A stretch of 64,000 nucleotides of DNA from Sulfitobacter sp. (GTDB taxonomy: Bacteria > Pseudomonadota > Alphaproteobacteria > Rhodobacterales > Rhodobacteraceae). The position numbers were made by a program, and so were the translations under genes. Below the pieces are notes generated by a model that was not told where the DNA came from, made no database searches, and worked only from the letters and a program-made list of their open reading frames with translations. This document shows positions 17,511 through 26,487 of the stretch, in pieces. The stretch's first letter is position 1. Each line of letters begins with the position of its first letter. The DNA lies in assembly GCA_017854855.1 (NCBI GenBank), contig JAFMGZ010000004.1, positions 62,001 to 126,000 of the forward strand, given 5' to 3'.

Positions 17511-18473
17511 TTAGGCGGCCAGACCCTTGGCACCCATGTCCAGATATTTGCGGCGGCGGTCTGTGATCAGGGCTTTGGCGTCCTTGCCGTCCAGTTCCTT
17601 GAGCATTTCGACGATCGCGCTGCGTACGGAGGCGATTGCCGCAGGCGCGTTGCGATGTGCGCCGCCTTTGGGTTCGGGGATGATCCGGTCGGTGACGCCC
17701 AGTTTGCGCAGGTCATCGGCGGTCAGGCGCATGGCCTCTGCGGCTTCGCGCATTTTCTCGGAATCTTTCCACAAGATCGAGGCGCAGCCTTCGGGGGTGA
17801 TCACGGAATAGACCGAATGTTCCATCATCGCGACGCGGTTTGCGGTGGCAAAGGCCACGGCCCCGCCAGAGCCGCCTTCGCCGATGATCACGCTGACCAA
17901 AGGCACGCCGATTTGCAGGCATTTTTCGGTGGAGCGGGCGATTGCTTCGGATTGGCCGCGTTCCTCGGCCCCTTTGCCGGGGTAGGCACCGGGGGTGTCG
18001 ACAAGGGTGATGACGGGCAGGTTGAACTTATGGGCCAGCTCCATCAGGCGCACGGCCTTGCGGTAGCCTTCGGGGCGGGCCATGCCGAAATTGCGTTCGA
18101 TGCGAGAGCGCGTGTCATTGCCTTTTTCATGGCCGATGACCACGACCGGCTTGTCGTCGAAACGCGCAAGGCCGCCCATGACCGCCTGGTCATCGGCAAA
18201 ATTACGGTCACCTGCCAGCGGGGTGTATTCGGTGAAGAGCGCGTCGATATAATCTTTGCAATGGGGGCGGTTGGGGTGGCGGGCCACCTGACATTTGCGC
18301 CAGGGGGTCAGCGAGGCGTAAAGCTCATCCAGCATTTTCGCGGCTTTGAGGTCCAGCGCCTTTGCTTCGGCGGTGACATCCATCTCTTTGTTGGCACGGG
18401 CAAGGGCGCGCAGTTCTTCTGCTTTGCCTTCAATTTCAGCCAGTGGTTTTTCAAAATCGAGGTATTGGGTCAT
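17511..18473 (-). CDS. accA: Acetyl-CoA carboxylase carboxyltransferase subunit alpha
   Basis: With AccD it transfers the carboxyl group from carboxybiotin to acetyl-CoA, giving malonyl-CoA for fatty acid synthesis. The 320-residue length and motifs match Acc[19 protein letters not shown] at the N-terminus, [35 protein letters not shown], and [18 protein letters not shown] (crotonase-fold CoA binding and oxyanion region). The 190 bases downstream, toward the GIY-YIG gene, hold no recognisable gene or strong terminator. Confidence 0.96.
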   Translation of the reverse strand: MTQYLDFEKPLAEIEGKAEELRALARANKEMDVTAEAKALDLKAAKMLDELYASLTPWRKCQVARHPNRPHCKDYIDALFTEYTPLAGDRNFADDQAVMGGLARFDDKPVVVIGHEKGNDTRSRIERNFGMARPEGYRKAVRLMELAHKFNLPVITLVDTPGAYPGKGAEERGQSEAIARSTEKCLQIGVPLVSVIIGEGGSGGAVAFATANRVAMMEHSVYSVITPEGCASILWKDSEKMREAAEAMRLTADDLRKLGVTDRIIPEPKGGAHRNAPAAIASVRSAIVEMLKELDGKDAKALITDRRRKYLDMGAKGLAA

Positions 18474-18536
18474 GCTGTTACTCCGCCTTTGCGCTGGCCT
18501 TATATGGCGGGTGCTGGCGCGCTTTGCAATGTGGGG

Positions 18537-19133
18537 TCAGCCCATCTGCAAAAGTGGATAGAGAGAGGCAACCAAAAGCGTGGCCATCGTGCAGTTGAAA
18601 ATACGTAGACGTTTGGGGTTGGTCAGGATGCGCGAGAGCTGTTGGCCCATGACGGTCCAGATGGTGACCGTGGGCAAGTTCACGGTGACAAAGACGACTG
18701 CCGCGATGGTGAGCATCAATAGATCGGGTTTGCCAAGATAGACGGTGATGACGGTCAGGGCCATGGCCCAAGCTTTGGGGTTTACCCATTGAAATGCTGC
18801 CGCTTGCAGGAAGGTCATTGGGCGGCCTGTGGTCGTTTCTGCGGTTGCTGGTGCTGCGGTCGCGATCTTCCACACGAGATAGAGCATATAGCCGATGCTG
18901 AGGGTTTTGAGGATGATGTAGCTGACCGGGAAGCGGTCAAAAAGTTCAACCATGCCAAGCCCGGCCAGAATCATCATCACCATAAAGCCGATGGAAATGC
19001 CCGCCATATGGGGCAGGGTCCGACGAAAGCCGTAGTTTGCGCCCGAGGCCATCAGCATGAGGTTATTCGGCCCCGGTGTGATGGAGCCGGCAAAGGCAAA
19101 CAGCGCCAGGGCGGGAAGGGCGTCAAAATTCAT
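18537..19133 (-). CDS. LysE-family amino-acid exporter
   Basis: Inner-membrane exporter of the LysE/RhtB superfamily, 198 residues with about six hydrophobic segments. The family signature GSITPGPNNLMLMASGANYGFRR is near the N-terminus, and FQWVNPKAWAMAL is the second conserved block. The exported amino acid cannot be predicted. It lies about 60 bases upstream of accA on the same strand and could share its transcript. Confidence 0.9.
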   Translation of the reverse strand: MNFDALPALALFAFAGSITPGPNNLMLMASGANYGFRRTLPHMAGISIGFMVMMILAGLGMVELFDRFPVSYIILKTLSIGYMLYLVWKIATAAPATAETTTGRPMTFLQAAAFQWVNPKAWAMALTVITVYLGKPDLLMLTIAAVVFVTVNLPTVTIWTVMGQQLSRILTNPKRLRIFNCTMATLLVASLYPLLQMG

Positions 19134-19227
19134 GCGTCCTCTTTGGCATGAGAGCTGCGCGAGTGAGAACCGCTTTTTGAGCCGTTGGGAGATGTTGCCC
19201 AGGCTGTGCCGGGCAACATGTGCTGCA

Positions 19228-20184
19228 TCAACCTGCGATCATTTCAGATTGGCGCACGATGACTTCGGCCTGTTTGATGCTGGCGATATCGACCAGACGG
19301 CCCTTGTAGACGGTGGCACCTTCGCCTTTTGCCTTTGCCTCTTCCATGGCGGCCAGAATTTCGCGGGCTTCGGCGACGGCCTCTGCGGAGGGGGTGAAGA
19401 CTTCGTTGGACAGGGCGACCTGTTTGGGGTGGATCGCCCATTTGCCGACCATGCCCAATGTGGCAGAGCGGCGGGCCTGGGCGCGGAACCCTTCGTCATC
19501 GGAGAAATCGCCAAAGGGGCCATCCACCGGCATCACGCCATGGGTGCGGCAGGCGGCGACAATGGCGGCCTGCGCCCAATGCCAAGGGTCGGACCAATAT
19601 TGCGCGCCCTCGCGCAGCATATAGTAGTTTTCCTGCGTGCCGCCGATTCCAGTGGTTTGCATGCCCATCGACGCGGCGAAATCGGCCGCACCCAGGCTCA
19701 TCGCCTCAAGGCGGGGGGAAGAGGCGGCGATTTCCTCGACATGCGCAATGCCGGCGGCGGATTCGATGATCACCTCAAAGGCGATTTTCTTTTTGCGGCC
19801 CTTGGCGGTCTCGATTGCGGTGACCAGCGCGTCAACGGCATAGACGTCAGCGGCATTGCCGACCTTGGGGATCATGATCTGGTCAAGGCGTTCGCTGGCG
19901 TTTTCCAGCAACTCCACCACATCGCGGTACCAGTAGGGCGTATCGAGCCCGTTGATGCGCACGGACAACGTCTTGGTGCCCCAGTCGATATTGCCGATGG
20001 CGTCGATGACATTGCGGCGCGCGCTGTCCTTGTCCGAGGGGGCAACCGAGTCTTCGAGGTCGAGGTTGATCACATCGGCTGCAGAGCCTGCCATCTTTTC
20101 AAAAATCGCCGGACGTGATCCGGGGCCAAAAAGCTGGCAGCGGTTTGGACGGGCGGGGGCGGCAGGCTGGATGCGGAATGACAT
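19228..20184 (-). CDS. mcl1: L-malyl-CoA/beta-methylmalyl-CoA lyase (Mcl1-type)
   Basis: HpcH/HpaI-family lyase that cleaves malyl-CoA to acetyl-CoA and glyoxylate, and beta-methylmalyl-CoA to propionyl-CoA and glyoxylate, in the ethylmalonyl-CoA pathway. The N-terminus MSFRIQPAAPARPNRCQLF and blocks VINLDLEDSVAP, FEVIIESAAGIAH and MVGKWAIHPKQVALSN are nearly those of Rhodobacter Mcl1. ATG 20184 has AAGGA 8 bases upstream; the frame upstream to 20283 is noncoding in character. It is divergent from dgcN, which uses acetyl-CoA. Confidence 0.93.
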   Translation of the reverse strand: MSFRIQPAAPARPNRCQLFGPGSRPAIFEKMAGSAADVINLDLEDSVAPSDKDSARRNVIDAIGNIDWGTKTLSVRINGLDTPYWYRDVVELLENASERLDQIMIPKVGNAADVYAVDALVTAIETAKGRKKKIAFEVIIESAAGIAHVEEIAASSPRLEAMSLGAADFAASMGMQTTGIGGTQENYYMLREGAQYWSDPWHWAQAAIVAACRTHGVMPVDGPFGDFSDDEGFRAQARRSATLGMVGKWAIHPKQVALSNEVFTPSAEAVAEAREILAAMEEAKAKGEGATVYKGRLVDIASIKQAEVIVRQSEMIAG

Positions 20185-20299
20185 GAGCTGGATCCTTGGA
20201 CGAAACATTATTGCGGAATACTGATGGGGTGGGGGTATTAAATTGCGCGGCGGGCTGCAAGCGTCATTTCGCAGTTGCAGCATTGGCTTTGGGGTGAGG

Positions 20300-20425
20300 A
20301 TGCAACAAATTTGCGCATATTCTGCTAATCGGACAAGAATTTTGCGTATGAACTTTCTTTGCTGGCGATATTGCGATGGATTTGCGGGGCATCTTGCTCA
20401 ATATGACGCGAAATCTATTTGCGGG
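20300..20425 (+). promoter_or_regulatory. Divergent mcl1/dgcN control region with repeated TTTGCG motifs
   Basis: Within this 249-base intergenic stretch TTTGCG occurs at 20310, 20341, 20381 and 20418, each in an A/T-rich setting (ATTTGCGCATATTC, TTTTGCGTATG). Spacings of 31, 40 and 37 bases suggest a multi-site regulator such as an Lrp-family protein. The same word occurs in the ald/lrp region (39440 and 39517). Confidence 0.4.
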
Positions 20426-20433
20426 GATACGCC

Positions 20434-21435
20434 ATGATCGAAACACCATATCTGCTTTTCCTGGGCGATGCGCCTGACCAACTTGCCGCCAAGGTGGCGC
20501 AGGGCATCAGAGACTGGCGGCCAGAGAATGCCGTGGGGCAGTTTCGCATGCCCGGATGCAAGGCTGATGTGGGTCTGAAGGACCTGACGCTGGCCGAGGC
20601 AAAAGAGGCCGGGGCCAAGACGCTGGTGGTTGGTGTGGCCAATCGCGGCGGTGTGATTTCGCAGGCCTGGAAAGAAGTGCTGATCGAGGCGCTGGGCATG
20701 GGATTTGACCTGGCGTCTGGATTGCACAACCTGCTGGCCGATGAGGGTGACCTGGTGGCGGCATCCCAGGTCAATGGCCAGACCCTGCACGATGTGCGGG
20801 TACCGAATGTGCAATACCCCATCGCGGACGGCAAGAAACGGACCGGCAAGCGGGTGCTGGCCGTGGGGACCGATTGTTCGGTAGGCAAGATGTACACGGC
20901 GCTGGCGCTGGACGAGGCCATGCGCAAGCGCGGTCTGAACAGCACCTTCCGCGCCACGGGACAGACGGGCATCCTGATCACCGGCTCCGGCGTGCCGCTG
21001 GATGCGGTCATCGCGGATTTCATGGCAGGTGCGGTAGAATATCTGACGCCTGACAATGACGCGGACCATTGGGACATCATCGAGGGGCAGGGCAGCCTGT
21101 TTCACGTGAGCTATTCGGGTGTGACGCTGGCGCTGATCCACGGGGGTCAGCCGGATGCCCTGATCATCTGCCACGAGCCTACGCGTCCGCATATGCGGGG
21201 CCTGCCGGATTACACGCCGCCCAGCATGCAGGCGGTGTCTGATGTGGCTCTGACATTGGCCAAAGTGGCAAATCCGGCCTGTCAGGTTGTAGGGATCTCG
21301 ATCAACACGCAGCATCTGTCCGAGGCGGAAGCCGAGGCCTATCTGGCGAAAGTCGAGGCCGAGATGGGATTGCCTGCGGTAGATCCATTCCGGCAGGGTG
21401 CGGACCGGCTGGCCGCAGCACTGGAGATGCTCTGA
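20434..21435 (+). CDS. dgcN: D-glutamate N-acetyltransferase DgcN (DUF1611)
   Basis: First enzyme of the DgcN-DgcA route of D-glutamate catabolism, acetylating D-Glu with acetyl-CoA. The DUF1611 fold has a Rossmann-like N-terminal half and a P-loop NTPase-like half; the nucleotide-type loop GTDCSVGKMYTA, FRATGQTGILI and IIEGQGSLFHVSYSG are visible. 333 residues from ATG 20434. The gene is followed, after 56 bases containing a dispersed repeat, by dgcA and then a D-amino acid transaminase, the expected pathway partners. Confidence 0.88.
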   Translation: MIETPYLLFLGDAPDQLAAKVAQGIRDWRPENAVGQFRMPGCKADVGLKDLTLAEAKEAGAKTLVVGVANRGGVISQAWKEVLIEALGMGFDLASGLHNLLADEGDLVAASQVNGQTLHDVRVPNVQYPIADGKKRTGKRVLAVGTDCSVGKMYTALALDEAMRKRGLNSTFRATGQTGILITGSGVPLDAVIADFMAGAVEYLTPDNDADHWDIIEGQGSLFHVSYSGVTLALIHGGQPDALIICHEPTRPHMRGLPDYTPPSMQAVSDVALTLAKVANPACQVVGISINTQHLSEAEAEAYLAKVEAEMGLPAVDPFRQGADRLAAALEML

Positions 21436-21458
21436 GCTCTGTGCCAAGAGGAGAGTGC

Positions 21459-21486
21459 GGAAGGTATTTAGGGCCAAAAAGAGGAG
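21459..21486 (+). repeat. Dispersed intergenic repeat, copy 2
   Basis: GGAAGGTATTTAGGGCC followed by AAAAAGAGGAG. It matches the reverse copy at 49392-49420 over about 30 bases with one difference. Its AGAGGAG end lies 5-6 bases before the dgcA ATG and is the only plausible ribosome binding site for that gene. Confidence 0.75.
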
Positions 21487-21491
21487 CGGTC

Positions 21492-22457
21492 ATGCGCATT
21501 GACGTAACCAGGGATGTATTCAGGCTGGCGCAGGTTTTCACCATCAGTCGCGGGTCGCGGGTGCAGGCCGAGGTGTTGACGGTGCGGGTGAGCGAGGGGG
21601 GCGTGACCGGCTGGGGTGAATGTGTGCCCTATGCGCGGTACGGCGAGACGCTGGACTCCGTGACGGCGCAGATTGAGGGGTTGGTGGGCACTATCACCCG
21701 TGCGGCGCTATATGATCTGTTGCCTGCGGGGGCCGCGCGCAACGCGGTGGATTGTGCGTTGTGGGATCTGGAAGCCAAGGCTGCGGGCAAGCGGGTTTGG
21801 GAGCTGGCGGGGCTGGCGGCACCCGGTCCCGAGATCACCGCCTATACATTGTCGCTGGCGTCCCCTGCCGAGATGCAGGCGCAGGCGGCCAAGAATGCGC
21901 ATCGCCCCTTGTTGAAGATCAAGCTGGGTACGCCGGATGACATGCCCCGGCTTGAGGCTGTCCGGGCGGGTGCCCCCCATTCCACGATCATTGTCGATGC
22001 CAATGAGGGCTGGTCGGCGCAGGTTTATGCCGATCTGGCCCCTCATCTGGTCAGGCTGGGCGTGGCGTTGGTGGAACAGCCGCTACCTGCGGGCGAGGAT
22101 GATGCGTTGCTTGGCATGGCGCGGCCGGTGCCGGTTTGTGCGGACGAATCTGCCCATGATTGCAGCACCCTATCCAAGCTGAAGGGCAAATATGATGTGG
22201 TGAACATCAAGCTGGACAAGACCGGTGGTCTGACGGAAGCGTTGCGGCTGCGCGATGCGGCCCGCGCGCAGGGGTATGACGTGATGGTTGGCTGTATGGT
22301 GGGGTCATCCCTGGCGATGGCACCTGCGACCCTGGTGGCGCAGGGGGCCCGGGTTGTTGATCTTGACGGACCGTTGCTGTTAGGCGAAGACCGCAGGGAT
22401 GCGTTGAAATATGATGAAGCCGGGGTGCATCCGCCATCGGTTGAGCTTTGGGGATAA
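21492..22457 (+). CDS. dgcA: N-acetyl-D-glutamate racemase DgcA (enolase superfamily, dipeptide-epimerase-like)
   Basis: Racemises N-acetyl-D-Glu to N-acetyl-L-Glu, downstream of DgcN. It has the muconate-lactonising/dipeptide epimerase form of the enolase superfamily: catalytic lysine in LLKIKLG, metal ligands in IIVDANEGW, VEQPLP and CADESAH, and the second catalytic lysine in VNIKLDKTGG. A generic L-Ala-D/L-Glu epimerase would look similar; the neighbour dgcN decides the call. The ATG at 21492 follows the repeat-derived GAGGAG. Confidence 0.87.
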   Translation: MRIDVTRDVFRLAQVFTISRGSRVQAEVLTVRVSEGGVTGWGECVPYARYGETLDSVTAQIEGLVGTITRAALYDLLPAGAARNAVDCALWDLEAKAAGKRVWELAGLAAPGPEITAYTLSLASPAEMQAQAAKNAHRPLLKIKLGTPDDMPRLEAVRAGAPHSTIIVDANEGWSAQVYADLAPHLVRLGVALVEQPLPAGEDDALLGMARPVPVCADESAHDCSTLSKLKGKYDVVNIKLDKTGGLTEALRLRDAARAQGYDVMVGCMVGSSLAMAPATLVAQGARVVDLDGPLLLGEDRRDALKYDEAGVHPPSVELWG

Positions 22458-22460
22458 GAC

Positions 22461-23321
22461 ATGCGGACAGTTTACGTGAACGGCGACTATGTGCCGGAGA
22501 ATGAGGCCAGTATCTCGATCTTTGATCGGGGGTTTCTGATGGCGGATGGCGTCTATGAGGTGACCTCTGTGCTGGACGGCAAGTTGATTGATTTCGACGG
22601 CCATGCGGTGCGGTTGTCGCGGTCACTGAACGAGCTGGAGATGCGCAACCCGATCAGCAAGGATGACCTGCTGGAGGTGCACCGCGAATTGGTGCGGTTG
22701 AACGGGATTGACGAGGGGTTGATCTATTTGCAGATCACGCGCGGATCTGACGGGGATCGTGATTTTGTTTTTCCTGACCCGGAGACCACGGAGCCTACGA
22801 TTGTGCTGTTCACGCAGAACAAGCCCGGCCTGGCCGACAGCCCTGCCGCCAAGAAGGGTGCCAAGATCATCTCTATCGAGGACATCCGTTGGGGCCGGCG
22901 CGACATCAAGACGGTGCAGCTGCTGTATCCGTCGATGGGCAAGATGATGGCCAAGAAAGCCGGTTGTGACGATGCATGGATGATCGAGGACGGTTTTGTC
23001 ACCGAAGGGACGTCAAACAACGCCTATATCGTGAAGGGCAACAAGATCATCACGCGGGCGCTGTCCAATGACATTTTGCACGGCATCACGCGGGCGGCCG
23101 TTTTGCGGTTTGCGCGTGAGGCGCAGATGGAAGTGGAAGAGCGCAATTTCACCATCGATGAGGCCAAGCAGGCGGATGAGGCCTTTACCACCTCTGCCAG
23201 TGCCTTTGTCATGCCGGTGGTCGAGATTGACGGTGTGGCACTGGGCGATGGCACGCCGGGCCGGGTGGCCCCGCGGCTGCGCGAGATTTACCTCGAAGAG
23301 ATGCGCAAGGCGGCTGTCTGA
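22461..23321 (+). CDS. dat: D-amino-acid transaminase (class IV, PLP)
   Basis: Class IV aminotransferase that moves amino groups between D-amino acids and 2-oxoglutarate, which would produce D-Glu for DgcN/DgcA. Features: VNGDYVPENEASISIFDRGF, the PLP lysine in RRDIKTVQLL, and the phosphate-binding TEGTSNNAYIV. The start is 4 bases after the dgcA stop, so the two are cotranscribed. Branched-chain aminotransferases and aminodeoxychorismate lyases share the fold, but the sequence and context favour D-amino acids. Confidence 0.88.
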   Translation: MRTVYVNGDYVPENEASISIFDRGFLMADGVYEVTSVLDGKLIDFDGHAVRLSRSLNELEMRNPISKDDLLEVHRELVRLNGIDEGLIYLQITRGSDGDRDFVFPDPETTEPTIVLFTQNKPGLADSPAAKKGAKIISIEDIRWGRRDIKTVQLLYPSMGKMMAKKAGCDDAWMIEDGFVTEGTSNNAYIVKGNKIITRALSNDILHGITRAAVLRFAREAQMEVEERNFTIDEAKQADEAFTTSASAFVMPVVEIDGVALGDGTPGRVAPRLREIYLEEMRKAAV

Positions 23322-23346
23322 GACAGGTCGTCGGCCGAGATGGTGA

Positions 23347-23376
23347 GGCGGCAGGCGCAGGCCTTGCCGCCTTTTT
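23347..23376 (+). terminator. Terminator of the dgcN-dgcA-dat operon
   Basis: GGCGGCA / 11-base loop / TGCCGCC followed by TTTTT, 25 bases after the dat stop and before the convergent DUF1244 gene. Confidence 0.75.
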
Positions 23377-23384
23377 CGTGCGGG

Positions 23385-23696
23385 TCAGTCTTTTTTGACG
23401 TTTTCAGCAAAGGCCGTTTTGAAGTCGGCCTGTTGTTGCGAGGAGGCGTCGGTCTGATAGTTGGTTTTCCAGTCCTGCATGGTCATGCCGTAGAAGATTT
23501 CGCGGGCGGCTTCCTTGTCCATGTCGATGCCGCGTTCGTTTGCGGCCTCTTGGTACCAGCGGGACAGGCAGTTGCGGCAAAAACCGGCGAGGTTCATCAT
23601 GTCGATGTTTTGGACATCGGTCCGGTCCTGTATCAAATGTTGCTGCAAACGGCGGAAAGCGGCGGCTTGTAGTTCGATTTCTGTTGGGCTGGGCAT
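23385..23696 (-). CDS. DUF1244 (SMc04008-like) protein
   Basis: A 103-residue protein of the DUF1244 family, common in Alpha- and Gammaproteobacteria and of unknown function. Family block: IDMMNLAGFCRNCLSRWYQEAANERG with a CxxC pair, followed by AREIFYGMTMQDWKTNYQ. No membrane segment. It converges on the dat operon and is divergent from pyruvate kinase. Confidence 0.9.
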   Translation of the reverse strand: MPSPTEIELQAAAFRRLQQHLIQDRTDVQNIDMMNLAGFCRNCLSRWYQEAANERGIDMDKEAAREIFYGMTMQDWKTNYQTDASSQQQADFKTAFAENVKKD

Positions 23697-23908
23697 GGGG
23701 GTACTCCTTTTGTCTTAGCTGACCACGGGAGGGCGCGCTGTCAAGTTACCGGCAGGCATTATCTGTGCGGGTCGGCCATCTGTGCTGGTCGGCCTGTCAT
23801 AAATATGAAATCCTTGAAATGCATGGGTGAGGCATTTCTGTCAGAGGTGAAGGATGTTATCGCTAACAGAAATGGCTGCGCCACCGAGATGAAAATGGGA
23901 AAGAAATT

Positions 23909-25354
23909 ATGAGACGCCTGCGGAACGTTAAGATTGTTGCAACCCTTGGACCATCCTCCGATACCTACGAGATGATCGAGGCGCTGCATAAGGCGGGCGC
24001 TGATGTGTTCCGGTTGAACATGAGCCATGGCAGCCAGGATGAAATCCGCGACAAACACCGGATCATCCGTGAGGTTGAGGCCAATCTGGGCAGCACCATC
24101 GGCATTTTGGCGGATTTGCAGGGGCCCAAGCTGCGGGTTGGCGTATTTTCGGCAGAGAGTGAGCAATTGACCGAAGGCGCGCGGTTCCGGCTGGATCTGG
24201 ACAAGGCAGAAGGCGATGCAAGCCGGGTGTGCCTGCCGCACCCCGAGATTTTCGCGGCACTCAAGCCTGGTGCGTCCTTGTTGGTGAATGACGGCAAGAT
24301 CCGGCTGAAGGTGATTGAATGCGGCGCGGATTATGCGGAGTGCGAGGTTGTGATCGGTGGCACGATTTCTAACCGCAAGGGTGTGAATGTGCCTGATGTG
24401 GTGCTGCCCCTGGCGGCCTTGTCGGAAAAGGACCGCTCTGACCTGGAGTTTGCCTGCGAGTTGGGCGTTGATTGGCTGGCGCTGAGTTTCGTGCAGCGGC
24501 CGGAGGATGTGACCGAGGCGCGGGTCCTTGCGGCGGGGCGCGCGGCGCTGTTGTCAAAGATCGAGAAACCATCGGCGGTCGAACGGTTCGATGATATTCT
24601 GGCGGTCAGCGACGGCATTATGGTGGCGCGGGGCGATCTGGGTGTTGAACTGCCGGTGCAGAATGTACCGCCCATCCAAAAGCGGTTGGTGCGCAAGTGC
24701 CGCGCGGCGGCGAAACCTGTGATCGTGGCGACCCAGATGCTGGAAAGCATGATCGAGAGCCCCATGCCCACGCGGGCCGAAGTGTCGGATGTGGCAACGG
24801 CGATCTATGAAGGGGCCGATGCGGTGATGCTGAGCGCCGAATCAGCCGCAGGGGACTATCCGATCGAGGCGGTGACCACGATGGACAATGTCGCCCGCGA
24901 GGTGGAGGCCGATCCGACCTATACGCAGATCATTGAGGCATCGCGCACCGCGGACCGCATGACAGTGGCCGATGGTATCGTGGCCGCCGCCCGTGAAATT
25001 GCCGAGACGACCAATATCAAGGCCATCTGCTGTTTCACCCAAAGCGGGACCACAGCGCTGCTGACCGCGCGGGAACGTCCCCGGGTGCCGGTCATTGCAC
25101 TGACCCCGCTGGTCAGGACCGCACGGCGGCTGGCGCTGAGCTGGGGCACCAATTGCGTTATCACCGGAGAGGTGGACCGTTTCAAGATGGCGGTGGTGTC
25201 AGCCGTTCGTGCCGCGCGGGATGAAGGGTTTGCCGGTGCGCAAGATCATATCGTTGTAACGGCCGGCGTTCCTTTCAACGTGCCGGGCAGCACCAATATT
25301 CTGCGTGTTGCCCCCTGCGACGAAAGTTTGATTTTTGCGTCTGATCCGGAGTAG
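23909..25354 (+). CDS. pyk: Pyruvate kinase
   Basis: Last step of glycolysis, converting phosphoenolpyruvate and ADP to pyruvate and ATP. Full length (481 residues): RNVKIVATLGPSS at the start, NMSHGS, ADLQGPKLRVG, the catalytic block SKIEKPSAVERFDDIL, MVARGDLGVELP, and TQMLESMIESPMPTRAEVSD. The C-terminal allosteric domain is complete (FTQSGTTALLTARERPRVPVIAL). An AAAGAAA site precedes the ATG. A small membrane-protein gene follows after 30 bases. Confidence 0.97.
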   Translation: MRRLRNVKIVATLGPSSDTYEMIEALHKAGADVFRLNMSHGSQDEIRDKHRIIREVEANLGSTIGILADLQGPKLRVGVFSAESEQLTEGARFRLDLDKAEGDASRVCLPHPEIFAALKPGASLLVNDGKIRLKVIECGADYAECEVVIGGTISNRKGVNVPDVVLPLAALSEKDRSDLEFACELGVDWLALSFVQRPEDVTEARVLAAGRAALLSKIEKPSAVERFDDILAVSDGIMVARGDLGVELPVQNVPPIQKRLVRKCRAAAKPVIVATQMLESMIESPMPTRAEVSDVATAIYEGADAVMLSAESAAGDYPIEAVTTMDNVAREVEADPTYTQIIEASRTADRMTVADGIVAAAREIAETTNIKAICCFTQSGTTALLTARERPRVPVIALTPLVRTARRLALSWGTNCVITGEVDRFKMAVVSAVRAARDEGFAGAQDHIVVTAGVPFNVPGSTNILRVAPCDESLIFASDPE

Positions 25355-25384
25355 GGTCAGCCGAATATCGGAAGGAATACCATT

Positions 25385-25609
25385 ATGGACCCTGATCTGG
25401 CTTTGAGCATTGGCGCTGTTATCGGGGTCTTTTCCATACCATCTATCCTGTCGGCGCTTTCGGAGAGCAGGGCACCCAGGGCATCAGCGGTGACGATATT
25501 GCTGGGCGGCGGGTTGATTCTGTATGCGCTGCAGACCAAGCCGGGCGGCTATCGGATGGATGAGATACCGCATGTCTTTGCAACTGTTGTCAGTCGGTTC
25601 ATGCCCTAG
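25385..25609 (+). CDS. Small predicted membrane protein of unknown function
   Basis: 74 residues with two hydrophobic segments (about 7-24 and 33-50) separated by a short SESRAPRA loop. GGAAGGA is about 8 bases before the ATG, and the gene is 30 bases after pyk in the same direction, probably cotranscribed. I do not recognise a named family. Confidence 0.75.
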   Translation: MDPDLALSIGAVIGVFSIPSILSALSESRAPRASAVTILLGGGLILYALQTKPGGYRMDEIPHVFATVVSRFMP

Positions 25610-25656
25610 GCTGCGTTGGCTGTTATTGCTGTTATGGCGCTGCGGCACCGTTATTG

Positions 25657-25689
25657 AAGGGGCAGCCCTAATGCTGCGGCATTCCCCTT
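25657..25689 (+). promoter_or_regulatory. Structured leader upstream of rpmI-rplT
   Basis: In the 185-base gap before rpmI, AAGGGG (25657-25662) pairs with CCCCTT (25684-25689) and encloses CAGC/GCTG (63-66, 73-76). L20 autoregulates through leader RNA in other bacteria, so this may be a control element. No infC precedes it, and the assignment is speculative. Confidence 0.3.
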
Positions 25690-25794
25690 GCCAAAACCAT
25701 GCAACCCTCCTATACGCCAGCACTCAACCCGTGCGGCCGGCCAATGTGGCATGCCGAGCAGCACGTTAACCGAACTCAACATACGGAGACGGAA

Positions 25795-25995
25795 ATGCCT
25801 AAGATGAAGACGAAATCGAGCGCGAAGAAGCGCTTTAAGATCTCGGCGACCGGCAAGGTCATCGGTGGTCAGGCTGGTAAACAGCATGGCATGATCAAGC
25901 GGACCAAGAAATTCATCCGTAACGCACGCGGCACGACAGCACTGTCAGAGCCAGATGCAAAGATCATCAAGGGCTTTATGCCCTACGCCCGCTGA
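25795..25995 (+). CDS. rpmI: 50S ribosomal protein L35
   Basis: 66-residue basic protein beginning [15 protein letters not shown], with the L35 signature and ending KGFMPYAR. The ATG at 25795 follows ACGGAGACGGAA. It is 15 bases ahead of rplT, the usual pair; infC, often the first gene of this operon, is not upstream here. Confidence 0.97.
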   Translation: MPKMKTKSSAKKRFKISATGKVIGGQAGKQHGMIKRTKKFIRNARGTTALSEPDAKIIKGFMPYAR

Positions 25996-26010
25996 TAGAG
26001 GAGAGCTAGC

Positions 26011-26376
26011 ATGTCCCGAGTTAAAGGTGGTACAGTCACCCACGCCCGTCACAAGAAGATCGTCAAAGCCGCAAAAGGCTATTACGGTCGTCGTAAGAAC
26101 GTCTTTAAGGTCGCTACGCAGGCGGTCGATAAGGCCAACCAATACGCCACGCGCGACCGCAAGAATCGCAAGCGCAACTTCCGCGCATTGTGGATCCAGC
26201 GGATCAACGCCGCAGTGCGGAGCCATGATGAGGCGCTGACATACAGCCGTTTCATCAATGGTCTGAACCTTGCAGGCATCGAAGTTGACCGTAAGGTTCT
26301 GGCCGATCTGGCCGTGCATGAGCCAGAGGCATTTGGTGCGATCGTGAAAACAGCGCAGGATGCGCTGGCCGCGTAA
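26011..26376 (+). CDS. rplT: 50S ribosomal protein L20
   Basis: 121-residue 23S rRNA-binding assembly protein, [17 protein letters not shown] at the start and the conserved [21 protein letters not shown] block. GAGGAGAG precedes the ATG. In other bacteria L20 represses translation of its own operon. Confidence 0.98.
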   Translation: MSRVKGGTVTHARHKKIVKAAKGYYGRRKNVFKVATQAVDKANQYATRDRKNRKRNFRALWIQRINAAVRSHDEALTYSRFINGLNLAGIEVDRKVLADLAVHEPEAFGAIVKTAQDALAA

Positions 26377-26398
26377 ATCGCGCAGCATTCAGAGATTA

Positions 26399-26429
26399 GA
26401 AAAGCCGCTCCCTTGGGGGCGGCTTTTGT
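26399..26429 (+). terminator. Terminator of rpmI-rplT
   Basis: AAAGCCGC-TCCC / TTG / GGGG-GCGGCTTT, ending in TTTTG, 20 bases beyond the rplT stop. Confidence 0.8.
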
Positions 26430-26487
26430 CGTTTTGGCATGCTTTTGTTGATGTCTGGCTGATCTATCGGATGTTTCGACAAACCGG

